This document shows, in pieces, positions 20,063 to 31,400 of a stretch of 64,000 nt of DNA. The translations under genes and the position numbers were made by a program. This stretch comes from Arion vulgaris (taxonomy: Eukaryota; Mollusca; Gastropoda; Stylommatophora; Arionidae). Each line of letters opens with the position of its first letter. Positions within the stretch are counted from its first letter, which is position 1. A model generated the notes under the pieces. That model was not told the origin of the DNA and ran no database searches. It was given only the letters and a program-made list of their open reading frames with translations. The stretch is from contig CM036755.1 of assembly GCA_020796225.1 (NCBI GenBank), forward strand, positions 78,935,772 to 78,999,771, given 5' to 3'.

Positions 20063-20990
20063 CCGGAAGCCACGCCTAGACATAGCAGAACTCGCCTGGA
20101 GATGTTGGAGTCTTCTAGTGTCAGGAGCCACGCCTAGACATAGCAGAACTCGCCTGGAGTTGTTGGAGTCTTCTAGTGTCAGGAGCCACGCCTAGACATA
20201 GCAGAACTCGCCTGGAGATGTTGGAGTCTTCTAGTGCCAGGAGCCACGCCTAGACATAGCAGAACTCGCCTGGAGATGTTGGAGTCTTCTAGTGCCAGGA
20301 GCCACGCCTAGACATAGCAGAACTCGCCTGGAGATGTTGGAGTCTTCTAGTGCCAGGAGCCACGCCTAGACATAGCAGAACTCGCCTGGAGTTGTTGGAG
20401 TCTTCTAGTGTCAGGAGCCACGCCTAGACATAGCAGAACTCGCCTGGAGATGTTGGAGTCTTCTAGTGCCAGGAGCCACGCCTAGACATAGCAGAACTCG
20501 CCTGGAGATGTTGGAGTCTTCTAGTGCCAGGAGCCACGCCTAGACATAGCAGAACTCGCCTGGAGTTGTTGGAGTCTTCTAGTGCCAGGAGCCACGCCTA
20601 GACATAGCAGAACTCGCCTGGAGATGTTGGAGTCTTCTAGTGCCAGGAGCCACGCCTAGACATAGCAGAACTCGCCTGGAGATGTTGGAGTCTTCTAGTG
20701 CCAGGAGCCACGCCTAGACATAGCAGAACTCGCCTGGAGTTGTTGGAGTCTTCTAGTGCCAGGAGCCACGCCTAGACATAGCAGAACTCGCCTGGAGATG
20801 TTGGAGTCTTCTAGTGCCAGGAGCCACGCCTAGACATAGCAGAACTCGCCTGGAGATGTTGGAGTCTTCTAGTGCCAGGAGCCACGCCTAGACATAGCAG
20901 AACTCGCCTGGAGATGTTGGAGTCTTCTAGTGCCAGGAGCCACGCCTAGACATAGCAGAACTCGTCTGGAGTTGTTGGAGTCTTCTAGCT
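20063..20990. repeat. 58-bp minisatellite
   Basis: Sixteen copies of a 58-bp unit with CAGAACTCGCCTGGAGATGT and CCAGGAGCCACGCCTAGACA. GAGATG and GAGTTG variants alternate mostly in groups of three from 20,390 onward, a 174-bp higher-order period. Confidence 0.97.
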
Positions 20991-21300
20991 GTGAAAAAAG
21001 CAGGGTACTCTTCCTGCTCTTATATGGGACAAAACGCCTGTGTGGTGCCGGGACCAGCAATGGAAGTAAAGAATAGTACCAATAGTGTGACTTTCAAGGC
21101 ATGTCGTAAGAGGCGACTGATGTAGGACCTAGGGAAGCTACACAAGTAAATAAAAAGCATCGCAGAAATAGGATTTGCTGGCGTACTTGTAGGCGCATAA
21201 CTGGCACAACTTATAATCGATCTTAGGCTCAGATCACATACAAATCACACAGAGTGGTTAACAGGTGGTCGATATGGAGCGCTCGAAGAAGAAGATTATA
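20991..21300 (+). mobile_element. Element E (copy 1)
   Basis: About 300 bp with ordered blocks ACGCCTGTGTGGTGCCGGGA, GCATGTCGTAAGAGGCGACT, GGCGCATAACTGGCACAACT and ATATGGAGCGCTCGAAGAAG, ending in a (GAA)n tail. Two more copies occur at 28.3-29.1 kb and 41.7 kb. Size and tail suggest a SINE or a short LINE 3' end; no convincing B box was found. Confidence 0.7.
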
Positions 21301-21324
21301 GACAAAAGAAGTGAAAATTCATAA

Positions 21325-21440
21325 TTCCATGAGTGTTCATTATTGCATAACAATTCCATGGGTGTTCATTATTGCATAACAATTCCATGGGTGTTCATTA
21401 TTGCATAACAATTCCATGGGTGTTCATTATTGCATAACAA
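21325..21440. repeat. 29-bp minisatellite
   Basis: Four copies of CAATTCCATGGGTGTTCATT plus ATTGCATAA. Confidence 0.95.
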
Positions 21441-21689
21441 TTCTCACTTTGTTGACATTTATCAGTCTACATCGTTTCACGTCCACAACTTTTTTTTCAA
21501 AAATAATCAGTATTTCACATTTTATTCTTGAAATTATTTTGATTGAATCTAATGCTATTTAGACTATGGATTGAAATATTTGATTCCATTGTCTTAACGT
21601 TGATAATTAGTACACGAACTAAGTTTGGTTAACTAAAACCACGTTGATCGCAAATTCGCTGCAGCAGGCACATTGCTGGATGTTAAAAA
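21441..21689. other. AT-rich spacer
   Basis: No feature recognised. Confidence 0.5.
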
Positions 21690-21895
21690 AAATAAAAGGA
21701 ACCCTTTCATACCTCGTGGTATATAGGTCAATACAGTGTTAGGCCTGTATTTTTCATTGACCGTCGGCACACGATGGGTGATGTGGTCAGCATCACGCCG
21801 GCCGCATTTACTTTCCCAGAGCATATCTGGTACCCAGTTGAGCATCTCTGGTCCCGACCTGAGAGCCGTCACGGTCGGGAAAAATGCCACTAACA
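21690..21895 (+). repeat. Dispersed repeat F (copy 2)
   Basis: Contains CATACCTCGTGGTATATAGG, GTGTTAGGCCTGTATTTTTC, GTGGTCAGCATCACGCCGGC and GAGCCGTCACGGTCGGGAAA. A shorter relative is at 10.2 kb and a fragment at 51.6 kb. TTCGCTGCAGCAGGCACATTGC before it and ACGCTACAGCGGCTCTCACATTGC after it are similar, possibly a diverged target duplication or terminal repeat. Confidence 0.6.
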
Positions 21896-22414
21896 ACTAC
21901 GCTACAGCGGCTCTCACATTGCTGGATATGCTTAAATTAAAGTTGTGCAAATCTTAAATACATACAGTGGATGTTGCATTCTAAATAAATTATAGATATT
22001 TTGGTTTTGATTTCATTATTTGTTTTGTGTAAATACTGTAAATTTCTGTAAATATTCCATTTTTTGGTGTGGTTATTTTTCTTCTTGTTGATTTGTGAAT
22101 AAAATTATGAAATATAAACCACATAGTGTCGTCATGGCTATTTATAGATGAAGTGTGAAAGGGCACGTTTAAATTATGACGTCATTGTTGTCTTATTGGT
22201 AGAGAGAGAAGATACACTAATCTAACTCTCCAGGGTACGGTGAGCAGGGGGACTTTGGGATGGCTGTTGCAGTGGAGGATGTAGCACGTATGGGAATGTC
22301 CAATGTTCCATGACGTCGATTGCATAACATAACATGCAACGTTTGACCACTACCACTTCCAATGTCACTCGTTGGCTGATGCCAGGAAGATTTTTCTTTC
22401 TTCAAGTTCACATA
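21896..22414. other. No recognisable gene
   Basis: AT-rich to 22,190; then a more GC-balanced stretch leading into element D. No coding remnant recognised. Confidence 0.45.
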
Positions 22415-22549
22415 GTTCGCTCCTCGTGGAGCCATCTGGATATTTTTTCAGAGATTCCTGATCTCAGTGTAGGTGAGATCGAGTTCCAAATCCTATCGGA
22501 GATGGACGATAAAACGTAGGTCCCGTATTCAATTTGAGCACGTAAAAGA
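22415..22549 (+). mobile_element. Element D, 5' part
   Basis: Matches 43,503-43,640: CTCGTGGAGCCATCTGGATA, GAGATCGAGTTCC, GGACGATAAAACGTAGGTCC, ending AGAATCA. The matching 3' part starts at 23,956, with a LINE-C coding region between them. Confidence 0.8.
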
Positions 22550-23955
22550 ATCAAAGCAACTAAAGAGGTAGGAATCAGCTGGCTCCATAGAATATTCAAC
22601 CAAGTCTGGATCACACAAGAAACACCAGAAGATTGGAGGAATACAACAATAGTTCTCATCTGGAAGAAGAAAGGTAGCAAGAGGGACTGTACAAAGTATA
22701 GAGGAATAGCGCTATTGAGCCACACTGGAAACATATTTCGCAAAATACTCGAAAAAAGGCTCTGCCACATCATCACACGATTAGAGCCACAGCTTAAGGA
22801 CTCCCAAATGGGATTCAGGAAGAACAAAACCTGTACAGAAGCAATATTCGCCCTCAGACAGTTAGTAGAAAGGACTGTCGAATCCGACAAATACCTACAC
22901 GTTGCATTTGTAGACCAGGAAAAAGCTTTCGACGGCGTGGATAGGCACAAGTTGTGGAAAATACTAACAACCTATGGGGTTAATGACCACCTAACCAACC
23001 TTTGCAAGAGCCTTTATACAAACAGCCAGTGTATGATTAGAACAAACACAGGACTATCAGAAAAGTTTCACGTAGGGTCAGGAATAAGACAGGGTTGCGT
23101 ACTATCCCCGCTGCTATTCATCACGTACATTGACCACATTTGTAAAATAGCTAACACCAGCGAAGGAAACAACCTCGGAGAACTCTTAAACGAATTTCTT
23201 TTTGCAGACGACCAGGCAATCATATCAGCAACAGAAGAACAGCTACAACAACACATCAACAGATTCCAGTTAGCATGTAACGAATACAACATGAGAATAA
23301 ACATCGACAAAACAGAAGTAATGACATTCGCCAGAGAGGAAAACACTACCAATATCTGCATCGACAGTCGCACATTAAATCAAGTAAAAGACTTCATATA
23401 CCTGGGGAGCATTTTTTCAGCAAACGATTCAACACAGATGCAACAAAACAAATCAAATGATAGGACAAATGGCGCCAATTTTAAGATGCATGCACGTCAC
23501 CATGAACACAAAAAGAGCATTGTTCAACACAATCTTTCTCCCCACATTATGTTACCAGTGCCAAACCTGGTCACTGACAACAAATGATAGAAGAAAACTA
23601 GCCACGACAGAGATGAAGTGTCTACGCAGAATGCTGGGTGTAACAAGAAGAGACCGGTTGAGAAATGAAGACATCAGGAAAACAAGTGGGTACAACATCA
23701 ATACTAGACTTTATCAAGAAACAATAAATTAAATGGTTCGGCCACGTAAGCAGACTACCAACAGACAGTGCACCTCAAAGAGCAATGCTGCTCCAATACA
23801 ATGGATACAAAGCAAAAGGCCCTCCACGCAAAAGATGGACCTCAGAAATAACAGAGGCGACGAAAGACACTATCTACGAAGCGTACACAAGGGCCAGTTT
23901 TAGAAATCCCTTCCTGACCTGACGCTGTGAGACAAAGAGGATTCGAGAAAATAAA
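22550..23955 (+). pseudogene. LINE-C reverse transcriptase, best-preserved copy
   Basis: This encodes a non-LTR reverse transcriptase, truncated at its 5' end (no endonuclease). An open frame runs from ~22,553, through DWRNTTIVLIWKKKGSKRDC, to about 23,445. Numbered from the ATG at 22,715: QMGFRKNKTCTEAI (31-44), motif A AFVDQEKAFD (64-73), motif B GIRQGCVLSPLLF (123-135) and the catalytic FADD box (163-166; 23,201-23,212). All active-site residues are intact. A frameshift near 23,445 moves the rest into another frame: FLPTLCYQCQTWSL, then MKCLRRMLGVTRRDRLRNED. A stop near 23,730 and a further shift precede the tail GPPRKRWTSEITEATKDTIY (from ~23,820). An A-rich stretch ends it. It is non-autonomous as it stands. 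Confidence 0.92.
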
Positions 23956-24200
23956 TTAAAAAAATTATTGGCAGTTCAAAACGAGAAGATCAGGTCGGAA
24001 AACTGTTGTCCTGGCAAAATACATTACAAAAGATTTGTTTAAATCCCTACAAAAATATCTTTATCATCTTCAAAATTACACCGGTAACCCTCGCCGGTGT
24101 TACGGAGTTTTGCACTGCAGCTGAGATCTTTCTGTGTAAGAAAGAGATCGGAGCACACATGGCCACTCACAAAAGTGCAGTGATGATGGTCCTATCAATC
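23956..24200 (+). mobile_element. Element D, 3' part
   Basis: Starts GGCAGTTCAAAACGAGAAGA, includes CTCGCCGGTGTTACGGAGTT and AAAGAGATCGGAGCACACAT, ends TGATGATGGTCCTATCAATC. The last ~60 bp resemble the 3' end of the I-type LINE at 58.0-58.1 kb. Confidence 0.8.
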
Positions 24201-24384
24201 AGTCACACAAAACGAAATACATTATTTGAAAACAAGTAACAACATGATGCATGGACGTAAACATGACACGTGTCGTGTGTTAATTTAAAGGTCAAGAGTT
24301 CAAGAGTCGTTGAGTGATCATTGAAGTAAAAGAATCAAAGACGATACGCTGATATGATCGTGTATTATCTATCTGTAAGATTTC
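24201..24384. other. Spacer
   Basis: Nothing recognised between element D and the 24/28-bp array. Confidence 0.5.
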
Positions 24385-26300
24385 TATACTACATCGTTCA
24401 ATAGATTTCTATACTACATGGTTAAATAGAAGATTTCTATACTACATGGTTAAATAAAAGATTTCTATACTACATAGTTAAATAAAAGATTTCTATACTA
24501 CATAGTTAAATAAAAGATTTCTATACTACATGGTTAAATAAAAGATTTCTATACTACATGGTTAAATAAAAGATTTCTATACTACATGGTTAAATAAAAG
24601 ATTTCTATACTACATGTTTAAATAAAAGATTTCTATACTACATGGTTAAATAAAAGATTTCTATACTACATGGTTAAATAGAAGATTTCTATACTACATG
24701 GTTAAATAAAAGATTTCTATACTACATGTTTAAATAAAAGATTTCTATACTACATGGTTAAATAAAAGATTTCTATACTACATGGTTAAATAGAAGATTT
24801 CTATACTACATGGTTAAATAAAAGATTTCTATACTACATGTTTAAATAAAAGATTTCTATACTACATGGTTAAATAAAAGATTTCTATACTACATGTTTA
24901 AATAAAAGATTTCTATACTACATGTTTAAATAGATTTCTATACTACATAGTTAAATAACAGATTTCTATACTACATGGTTAAATAAAAGATTTCTATACT
25001 ACATGGTTAAATAACAGATTTCTATACTACATGGTTAAATAAAAGATTTCTATACTACATGGTTAAATAAAAGATTTCTATACTACATGGTTAAATAGAT
25101 TTCTATACTACATGGTTAAATAAAAGATTTCTATACTACATGGTTAAATAAAAGATTTCTATACTACATGGTTAAATAGAAGATTTCTATACTACATGGT
25201 TAAATAAAAGATTTCTATACTACATGGTTAAATAAAAGATTTCTATACTACATGGTTAAATAGATTTCTATACTACATGGTTAAATAGATTTCTATACTA
25301 CATGGTTAAATAAAAGATTTCGATACTACATGGTTAAATAGATTTCTATACTACATGGTTAAATAAAAGATTTCTATACTACATGGTTAAATAAAAGATT
25401 TCTATACTACATGGTTAAATAGATTTCTATACTACATGGTTAAATAGATTTCTATACTACATGGTTAAATAAAAGATTTCTATACTACATGGTTAAATAG
25501 ATTTCTATACTACATGGTTAAATAAAAGATTTCTATACTACATGGTTAAATAAAAGATTTCTATACTACATGGTTAAATAAAAGATTTCTATACTACATT
25601 GTTAAATAAAAGATTTCCATACTACATGGTTAAATAGATTTCTATACTACATGGTTAAATAAAAGATTTCTATACTACATGGTTAAATAGATTTCTATAC
25701 TACATGGTTAAATAAAAGATTTCTATACTACATGGTTAAATAGATTTCTATACTACATGGTTAAATAACAGATTTCTATACTACATGGTTAAATAGAAGA
25801 TTTCTATACTACATGGTTAAATAAAAGATTTCTATACTACATGGTTAAATAAAAGATTTCTATACTACATGGTTAAATAAAAGATTTCTATACCACATGG
25901 TTAAATAAAAGATTTCTATACTACATGGTTAAATAAAAGATTTCTATACTACATGGTTAAATAAAAGATTTCTATACTACATGGTTAAATAGATTTCTAT
26001 ACTACATGGTTAAATAAAAGATTTCTATACTACATAGTTAAATAAAAGATTTCTATACTACATGGTTAAATAAAAGATTTCTATACTACATGGTTAAATA
26101 GAAGATTTCTATACTACATGGTTAAATAAAAGATTTCTATACTACATGGTTAAATAAAAGATTTCTATACTACATGGTTAAATAGAAGATTTCTATACTA
26201 CATGGTTAAATAAAAGATTTCTATACTACATGGTTAAATAAAAGATTTCTATACTACATGGTTAAATAGAAGATTTCTATACTACATGGTTAAATAAAAG
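24385..26300. repeat. 24/28-bp minisatellite
   Basis: Roughly 70 copies of GATTTCTATACTACATGGTT followed by AAATAAAA, mixed with a shorter form lacking four bases (AAATA then GATTTC). Rare variants (GTTTAAAT, ATAACA, ATAGAAG) recur locally in the same order, e.g. at 24,600-24,900, pointing to block duplication. Confidence 0.97.
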
Positions 26301-26373
26301 ACACTAAAATGATGATGTATCAAATAGAATACAGTTTTGAAGTAGAAATGAGAGTACAGGGAATTCTTTTAAT

Positions 26374-27515
26374 TTATCTGTTATCAGTCTGTGTGACCAC
26401 CAAACATTCCGGTATCTGTTATCAGTCTGTGTGACCACCAAACATTCCGGTATCTGTTATCAGTCTGTGTGACCACCAAACATTCCAGTATCTGTTATCA
26501 GTCTGTGTGACCACCAAACATTCCAGTATCTGTTATCAGTCTGTGTGACCACCAAACATTCCGGTATCTGTTATCAGTCTGTGTGACCACCAAACATTCC
26601 GGTATCTGTTATCAGTCTGTGTGACCACCAAACATTCCGGTATCTGTTATCAGTCTGTGTGACCACCAAACATTCCGGTATCTGTTATCAGTCTGTGTGG
26701 CCACCAAACATTCCGGTATCTGTTATCAGTCTGTGTGACCACCAAACATTCCGGTATCTGTTATCAGTCTGTGTGACCACCAAACATTCCGGTATCTGTT
26801 ATCAGTCTGTGTGACCACCAAACATTCCGGTATCTGTTATCAGTCTGTGTGACCACCAAACATTCCGGTATCTGTTATCAGTCTGTGTGACCACCAAACA
26901 TTCCGGTATCTGTTATCAGTCTGTGTGACCACCAAACATTCCGGTATCTGTTATCAGTCTGTGTGACCACCAAACATTCCGGTATCTGTTATCAGTCTGT
27001 GTGACCACCAAACATTCCGGTATCTGTTATCAGTCTGTGTGACCACCAAACATTCCGGTATCTGTTATCAGTCTGTGTGACCACCAAACATTCCGGTATC
27101 TGTTATCAGTCTGTGTGACCACCAAACATTCCGGTATCTGTTATCAGTCTGTGTGACCACCAAACATTCCGGTATCTGTTATCAGTCTGTGTGACCACCA
27201 AACATTCCGGTATCTGTTATCAGTCTGTGTGACCACCAAACATTCCGGTATCTGTTATCAGTCTGTGTGACCACCAAACATTCCGGTATCTGTTATCAGT
27301 CTGTGTGACCACCAAACATTCCGGTATCTGTTATCAGTCTGTGTGACCACCAAACATTCCAGTATCTGTTATCAGTCTGTGTGACCACCAAACATTCCAG
27401 TATCTGTTATCAGTCTGTGTGACCACCAAACATTCCGGTATCTGTTATCAGTCTGTGTGACCACCAAACATTCCGGTATCTGTTATCAGTCTGTGTGACC
27501 ACCAAACATTCCGGT
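26374..27515. repeat. 38-bp minisatellite
   Basis: About 30 copies of a 38-bp unit (CCGGTATCTGTTATCAGTCT followed by GTGTGACCACCAAACATT), nearly identical. A CCAGTATC variant appears near both ends and hardly in the middle. Confidence 0.98.
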
Positions 27516-27874
27516 CATGCACACTGCTCTTGGTTACGAAAAGGTATGTCTCAATGAACAAGAGATAGGAAATAGTTGACACCATCCCATAATTTGTTGA
27601 CAATTTTGTATTCATTATATTGTGATATAAGTCTCTTGAGTTTTGTAGTTTCTACAGAACTGATGGGATCATTAGGTGTGTGACCCAGATATATATCATC
27701 TGATTGCACCCACTTTTCGGGCGTGGAAGTTTTCATACCTCAAGGCACAGCACGCCCCATTGAGAGAAGTAAACACTTCCGGGTAGGAAAATAAAAGAAA
27801 CTGAGGAAATCTTCCCACAACTTCATATAAGAAAGAACAAAATCAGTCAATACTGACTGTTCAGTCATTCGGAA
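27516..27874. other. No recognisable feature
   Basis: Single-copy-looking sequence between the 38-bp array and an RNase H remnant. Confidence 0.5.
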
Positions 27875-28015
27875 CGAGTGAAGTTCGTGATCTTCCCAGC
27901 AAGCCCAAGTGGCAGGACTGTTAAGGAAGCTATTGGTGACTTTGCTGTAACTACAAGCAGCCTTACAATGGAAACTATGGCGGTGACTAGGGCGTTGTTC
28001 TGGTATGACAAACTT
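27875..28015 (+). pseudogene. I-type LINE RNase H fragment
   Basis: Reads GRTVKEAIGDFAVTTSSLTM then ETMAVTRALFWYDKL. This matches GFAVTTSSLTMEIMAVTKAM of the RNase H domain at 57,530, including the catalytic glutamate. About 45 codons remain. Confidence 0.8.
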
Positions 28016-28135
28016 ACGAAAATGAATATCTGCTTACAAAGTGCCTTAAAACAAGCGCACACAAGATCACAAACCCCCAACACTTCTATAAAGAGGTAAA
28101 TGGTGGAAGAGAAGAAAAATGAAAAAGGTATTCTA
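28016..28135 (+). mobile_element. LINE 3'-end fragment
   Basis: Blocks GTGCCTTAAAACAAGCGCAC and CCCCAACACTTCTATAAAGA, then GAGAAGAAAAATG. The same blocks lie inverted at 56,463-56,575 beside a LINE-C fragment, so this is probably that LINE's 3' end fused to the RNase H fragment. Confidence 0.6.
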
Positions 28136-28207
28136 GAGGACTCAATAAATATGCTTAATAAAATAAAGTCTAGATAGATACGACGTGAATGGGGCGACAC
28201 AATGTAC

Positions 28208-28210
28208 ATA

Positions 28211-28242
<32 letters not shown>
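28208..28242. repeat. (TC)n microsatellite
   Basis: About 15 uninterrupted TC dinucleotides. Confidence 0.95.
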
Positions 28243-28243
<1 letters not shown>

Positions 28244-28309
28244 CTGCCTTTTTTTAAAAACCCGGATTGGAATATGAAGTAACTTAGTGGCTAGCTTCAG
28301 CAATGACAG

Positions 28310-29090
28310 AAGCAGACTTCTTCGAACGCTCCATATCGACCACTTGTTAACCACTCTTTGTGATTCGTATGTGATCTGAGCCTAAGAGCGTTTGTACGTC
28401 GTGCCAGTTATGCATCTACAAGTAGGCCAGCACATCCGATTTCTGCGACGCTATCTATTTACTAGTATAGCTCCGCCTCCTTACAACATGCACTGTATGT
28501 CGCTATGTTACTACATGCACTGTATGTCGCTATGTTACTACATGCACTGTATGTCGCTATGTTACTACATGCACTGCATGTCGCTATGTTACTACATGCA
28601 CTGTATGTCGCTATGTTACTACATGCACTGTATGTCGCTATGTTACAACATGCACTGCATGTCGCTATGTTACTACATGCACTGTATGTCGCTATGTTAC
28701 TACATGCACTGTATGTCGCTATGTTACTACATGCACTGTATGTCGCTATGTTACTACATGCACTGTATGTCGCTATGTTACTACATGCACTGTATGTCGC
28801 TATGTTACTACATGCACTGTATGTCGCTATGTTACTACATGCACTGTATGTCGCTATGTTACTACATGCACTGTATGTCGCTATGTTACTACATGCACTG
28901 TATGTCGCTATGTTACTACATGCACTGTATGTCGCTATGTTACTACATGCACTGTATGTCGCTATGTTACTACATGCACTGTATGTCGCTATGTTACTAC
29001 ATGCACTGTATGTCGCTATGTTACTACATGCACTGTATGTCGCTATGTTACTATTCTTTGCTCCCCGTGTAATCCCCGGCATCACACAGG
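28310..29090 (-). mobile_element. Element E (copy 2), split by an array
   Basis: The left flank (28,315-28,490) is the reverse complement of element E from the (GAA)n end: GCTCCATATCGACCACTTGT, GTGCCAGTTATGCATCTACA, ending CCTCCTTACAACATGC (copy 1: CCTCTTACGACATGC). The right flank (29,048-29,090) resumes the same element with TACTATTCTTTGCTCCCC and CCCCGGCATCACACAGG (copy 1: TACTATTCTTTACTTCC and CCCGGCACCACACAGG). The 27-bp array replaces the few tens of bases in between. Confidence 0.85.
28485..29050. repeat. 27-bp minisatellite inside element E
   Basis: Twenty-one copies of TACATGCACTGTATGTCGCT plus ATGTTAC. Unit pieces (CTTAC-ACATGC, GTCGC) resemble the conserved GTCGCCTCTTACGACATGC box of element E, the likely seed. 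Frames stay open on both strands for about 200 codons; no gene inferred. Confidence 0.97.
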
Positions 29091-29164
29091 GAGAAGAAGA
29101 CTAAGAAAAATAGGAAGTAGAGGAAGACGCAGAAGTAAAAGGAGAAGAACGAATGTACAAAGAA

Positions 29165-30111
29165 CCAAGTTCCCCTGAACAGTAATATTCATACAAAATT
29201 ATCCTGAACAGTAATATTCATACAAAATTATCCTGGACAGTAATATTCATACAAAATTATACTGAACAGTAATATTCATGCAAAGTTATCCTGAACAGTA
29301 ATATTCATTCACAGTCCCCATGAACAGTAATATTCTTGCAAGTCCCCCTGAACAGTAATATTCATGCAAGTTCCCTTGAACAGTAATATTCATGCAAAGT
29401 TATCCTGAACAGTAATATTCATACAAAGTTATCCTGAACAGTAATATTCATGCACGTTCCCCTGAACAGTAATATTCATGCAAAGTTATCCTGAACAGTA
29501 ATATTCATGCAAGTTCCCCTGAACAGTAATATTCTTGCAAGTTCCCCTGAACAGTAATATTCTTGCAAGTCCCCCTGAACAGTAATATTCATGCAAGTTC
29601 CCCTGAACAGTAATATTCATGCAAAGTTATCCTGAACAGTAATATTCATACAAAATTATCCTGAACAGTAATATTCATGCAAAATTATACTGAACAGTAA
29701 TATTCATGCAAAGTTATCCTGAACAGTAATATTCATACACAGTCCCCATGAACAGTAATATTCTTGCAAGTCCCCCTGAACAGTAATATTCATGCAAGTT
29801 CCCTTGAACAGTAATATTCATGCAAAGTTATCCTGAACAGTAATATTCATACAAAGTTATCCTGAACAGTAATATTCATACAAAGTTATCCTGAACAGTA
29901 ATATTCATGCACGTTCCCCTGAACAGTAATATTCATGCAAAGTTATCCTGAACAGTAATATTCATGCAAGTTCCCCTGAACAGTAATATTCATGCAAGTT
30001 CCCCTGAACAGTAATATTCATGCAAAGTTATCCTGAACAGTAATATTCATGCAAGTTCCCCTGAACAGTAATATTCATGCAAGTTCCCCTGAACAGTAAT
30101 ATTCATGCAAC
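29165..30111. repeat. 28/29-bp minisatellite, left part
   Basis: About 33 copies of CCTGAACAGTAATATTCATG followed by CAAGTTCC, CAAAGTTAT or ACAAAATTAT. Variant types recur in the same order (e.g. 29,280-29,520 and 29,700-29,960), indicating a segmental duplication of about 425 bp inside the array. Confidence 0.97.
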
Positions 30112-30945
30112 ATTAAACACCAGCGTCTCCAGTCAACGGACAACTTTGCTTATCTTGGCAGCCTCCTATCCAGATCGGTAAATATAGATTTTGAGGTCAA
30201 CAATAGGATATCCAAAGCCAGTGCTGCGTTCGAAAGGTTACGTGTCACTGTGTGGGAACGGAAGGGGATAAGCATAGTCACAAAGCTGAAAGTTTACCAG
30301 GCCATAGTGCTAACCACGCTGCTGTACGCAAGCGAGACATGGACAGTGTATAGCAGACACGCAAGAAAATTAAACCATTTCCACACAAGCTGTCTACGCA
30401 GAATACTAAAAATAAACTGGCAGGACAAAATTCCAGACAGCGAAGTCCTCACAAGAGCAAAGATCCCAAGCGTCAACACCCTGTTGCAGAAGGCCCAAGT
30501 GAGAGGGGTCGGTCACGTTGCTCGGATGCATGATAAACGCATCCTAAAACAATTGATGTATGGCGAGCTTGAAGGGGGGCAGACGTTTAGCTGGTGGACA
30601 GAAAAACGCTTTAAAGACACTCTTAAAGTGTCTCTGAAATGCTTTGATATAGACAATACGTGCTGGGAATCCCTTGCGCAAGATCGCCAAATGTGGCGCT
30701 GTAACAACAAAGAGGAACCCGAATAGATGAGAATCATCGTATTGTTGAGTCACAGAGAAAACGAGCAGCGCGAAAAGACAGAGCACACAACACGTACATG
30801 TCTAACCTTGATCATGTATGCCCCACCTGTGGTCGGGGATTCTGTTCTAGGATTGGACTCTACAGTCACCTCCGCACACACCAGAGAGGTGCAATAGCAC
30901 ACGTCTGAGATTGTTGTCATTATCGCCTGCGATGGACGGCTATTA
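30112..30945 (+). pseudogene. LINE-A C-terminus with C2H2 zinc finger
   Basis: A 5'-truncated non-LTR retrotransposon C-terminus. From 30,112 the frame reads STDNFAYLGSLLSRSVNIDF, then TTLLYASETWTVY, FHTSCLRRILKINWQDKIPD, MYGELEGGQTFSWW and RFKDTLKVSLKCF, to a stop at 30,726. After a frameshift, 30,798-30,905 encodes MSNLDHVCPTCGRGFC and SRIGLYSHLRTHQRG, an intact C-x2-C-x12-H-x3-H finger (30,819-30,881), then stops. C-terminal fingers of this kind are known in several LINE lineages; a nucleic-acid contact role is presumed. The element lies inside the 28/29-bp array, with array sequence touching both ends. RT active site and endonuclease are absent. Confidence 0.9.
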
Positions 30946-31108
30946 ATATTCATGCAAGTTCCCCTGAACAGTAATATTCATACAAAGTTATCCTGAACAG
31001 TAATATTTATACAAAATTATCCTGAACAGTAATATTCATGCAAGTTCCCCTGAACAGCAATATTCATGCAAAGTTATCCTGAACAGTAATATTCATGCAA
31101 AGTTATGA
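30945..31108. repeat. 28/29-bp minisatellite, right part
   Basis: Five to six further copies of the same unit. Both flanks of the LINE-A insert show AATATTCATGCAA, so the array was whole before insertion. Confidence 0.95.
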
Positions 31109-31189
31109 AAAAGGATTGGTTTACCCAATATTGGTTTCCACAAGAAAGAAAATATGACAAAGTGCACTTTGACTCGTCAAATTATGAGA

Positions 31190-31400
31190 AGTACTACACA
31201 ATGTCACGTACATTACACACACACATACATTAGTGCTACACAATGTCACATACGTTACACACACACATATTACATTAGTGCTACACAATGTCACATACGT
31301 TATACACACACATTACACTAGTGCTACACAATGTCACATACGTTACACACACACATTACATTAGTGCTACACAATGTCACATACGTTACACACACATATT
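31190..31400. repeat. ~45-bp repeat with CA-rich part
   Basis: Four to five copies of CTACACAATGTCACATACGT followed by TACACACACACAT and TACATTAGTG, with variable CA number. Confidence 0.92.

Noticed and set aside
22715..23587. Functional host reverse transcriptase gene (active site intact).
   Set aside because: 5' truncation, a frameshift before the C-terminus and LINE-type 3' sequence show a retrotransposon fragment.
31190..31400. Telomere-like or simple CA microsatellite only.
   Set aside because: The CA tract is part of a longer ~45-bp unit, and no TTAGGG-type repeat is present.
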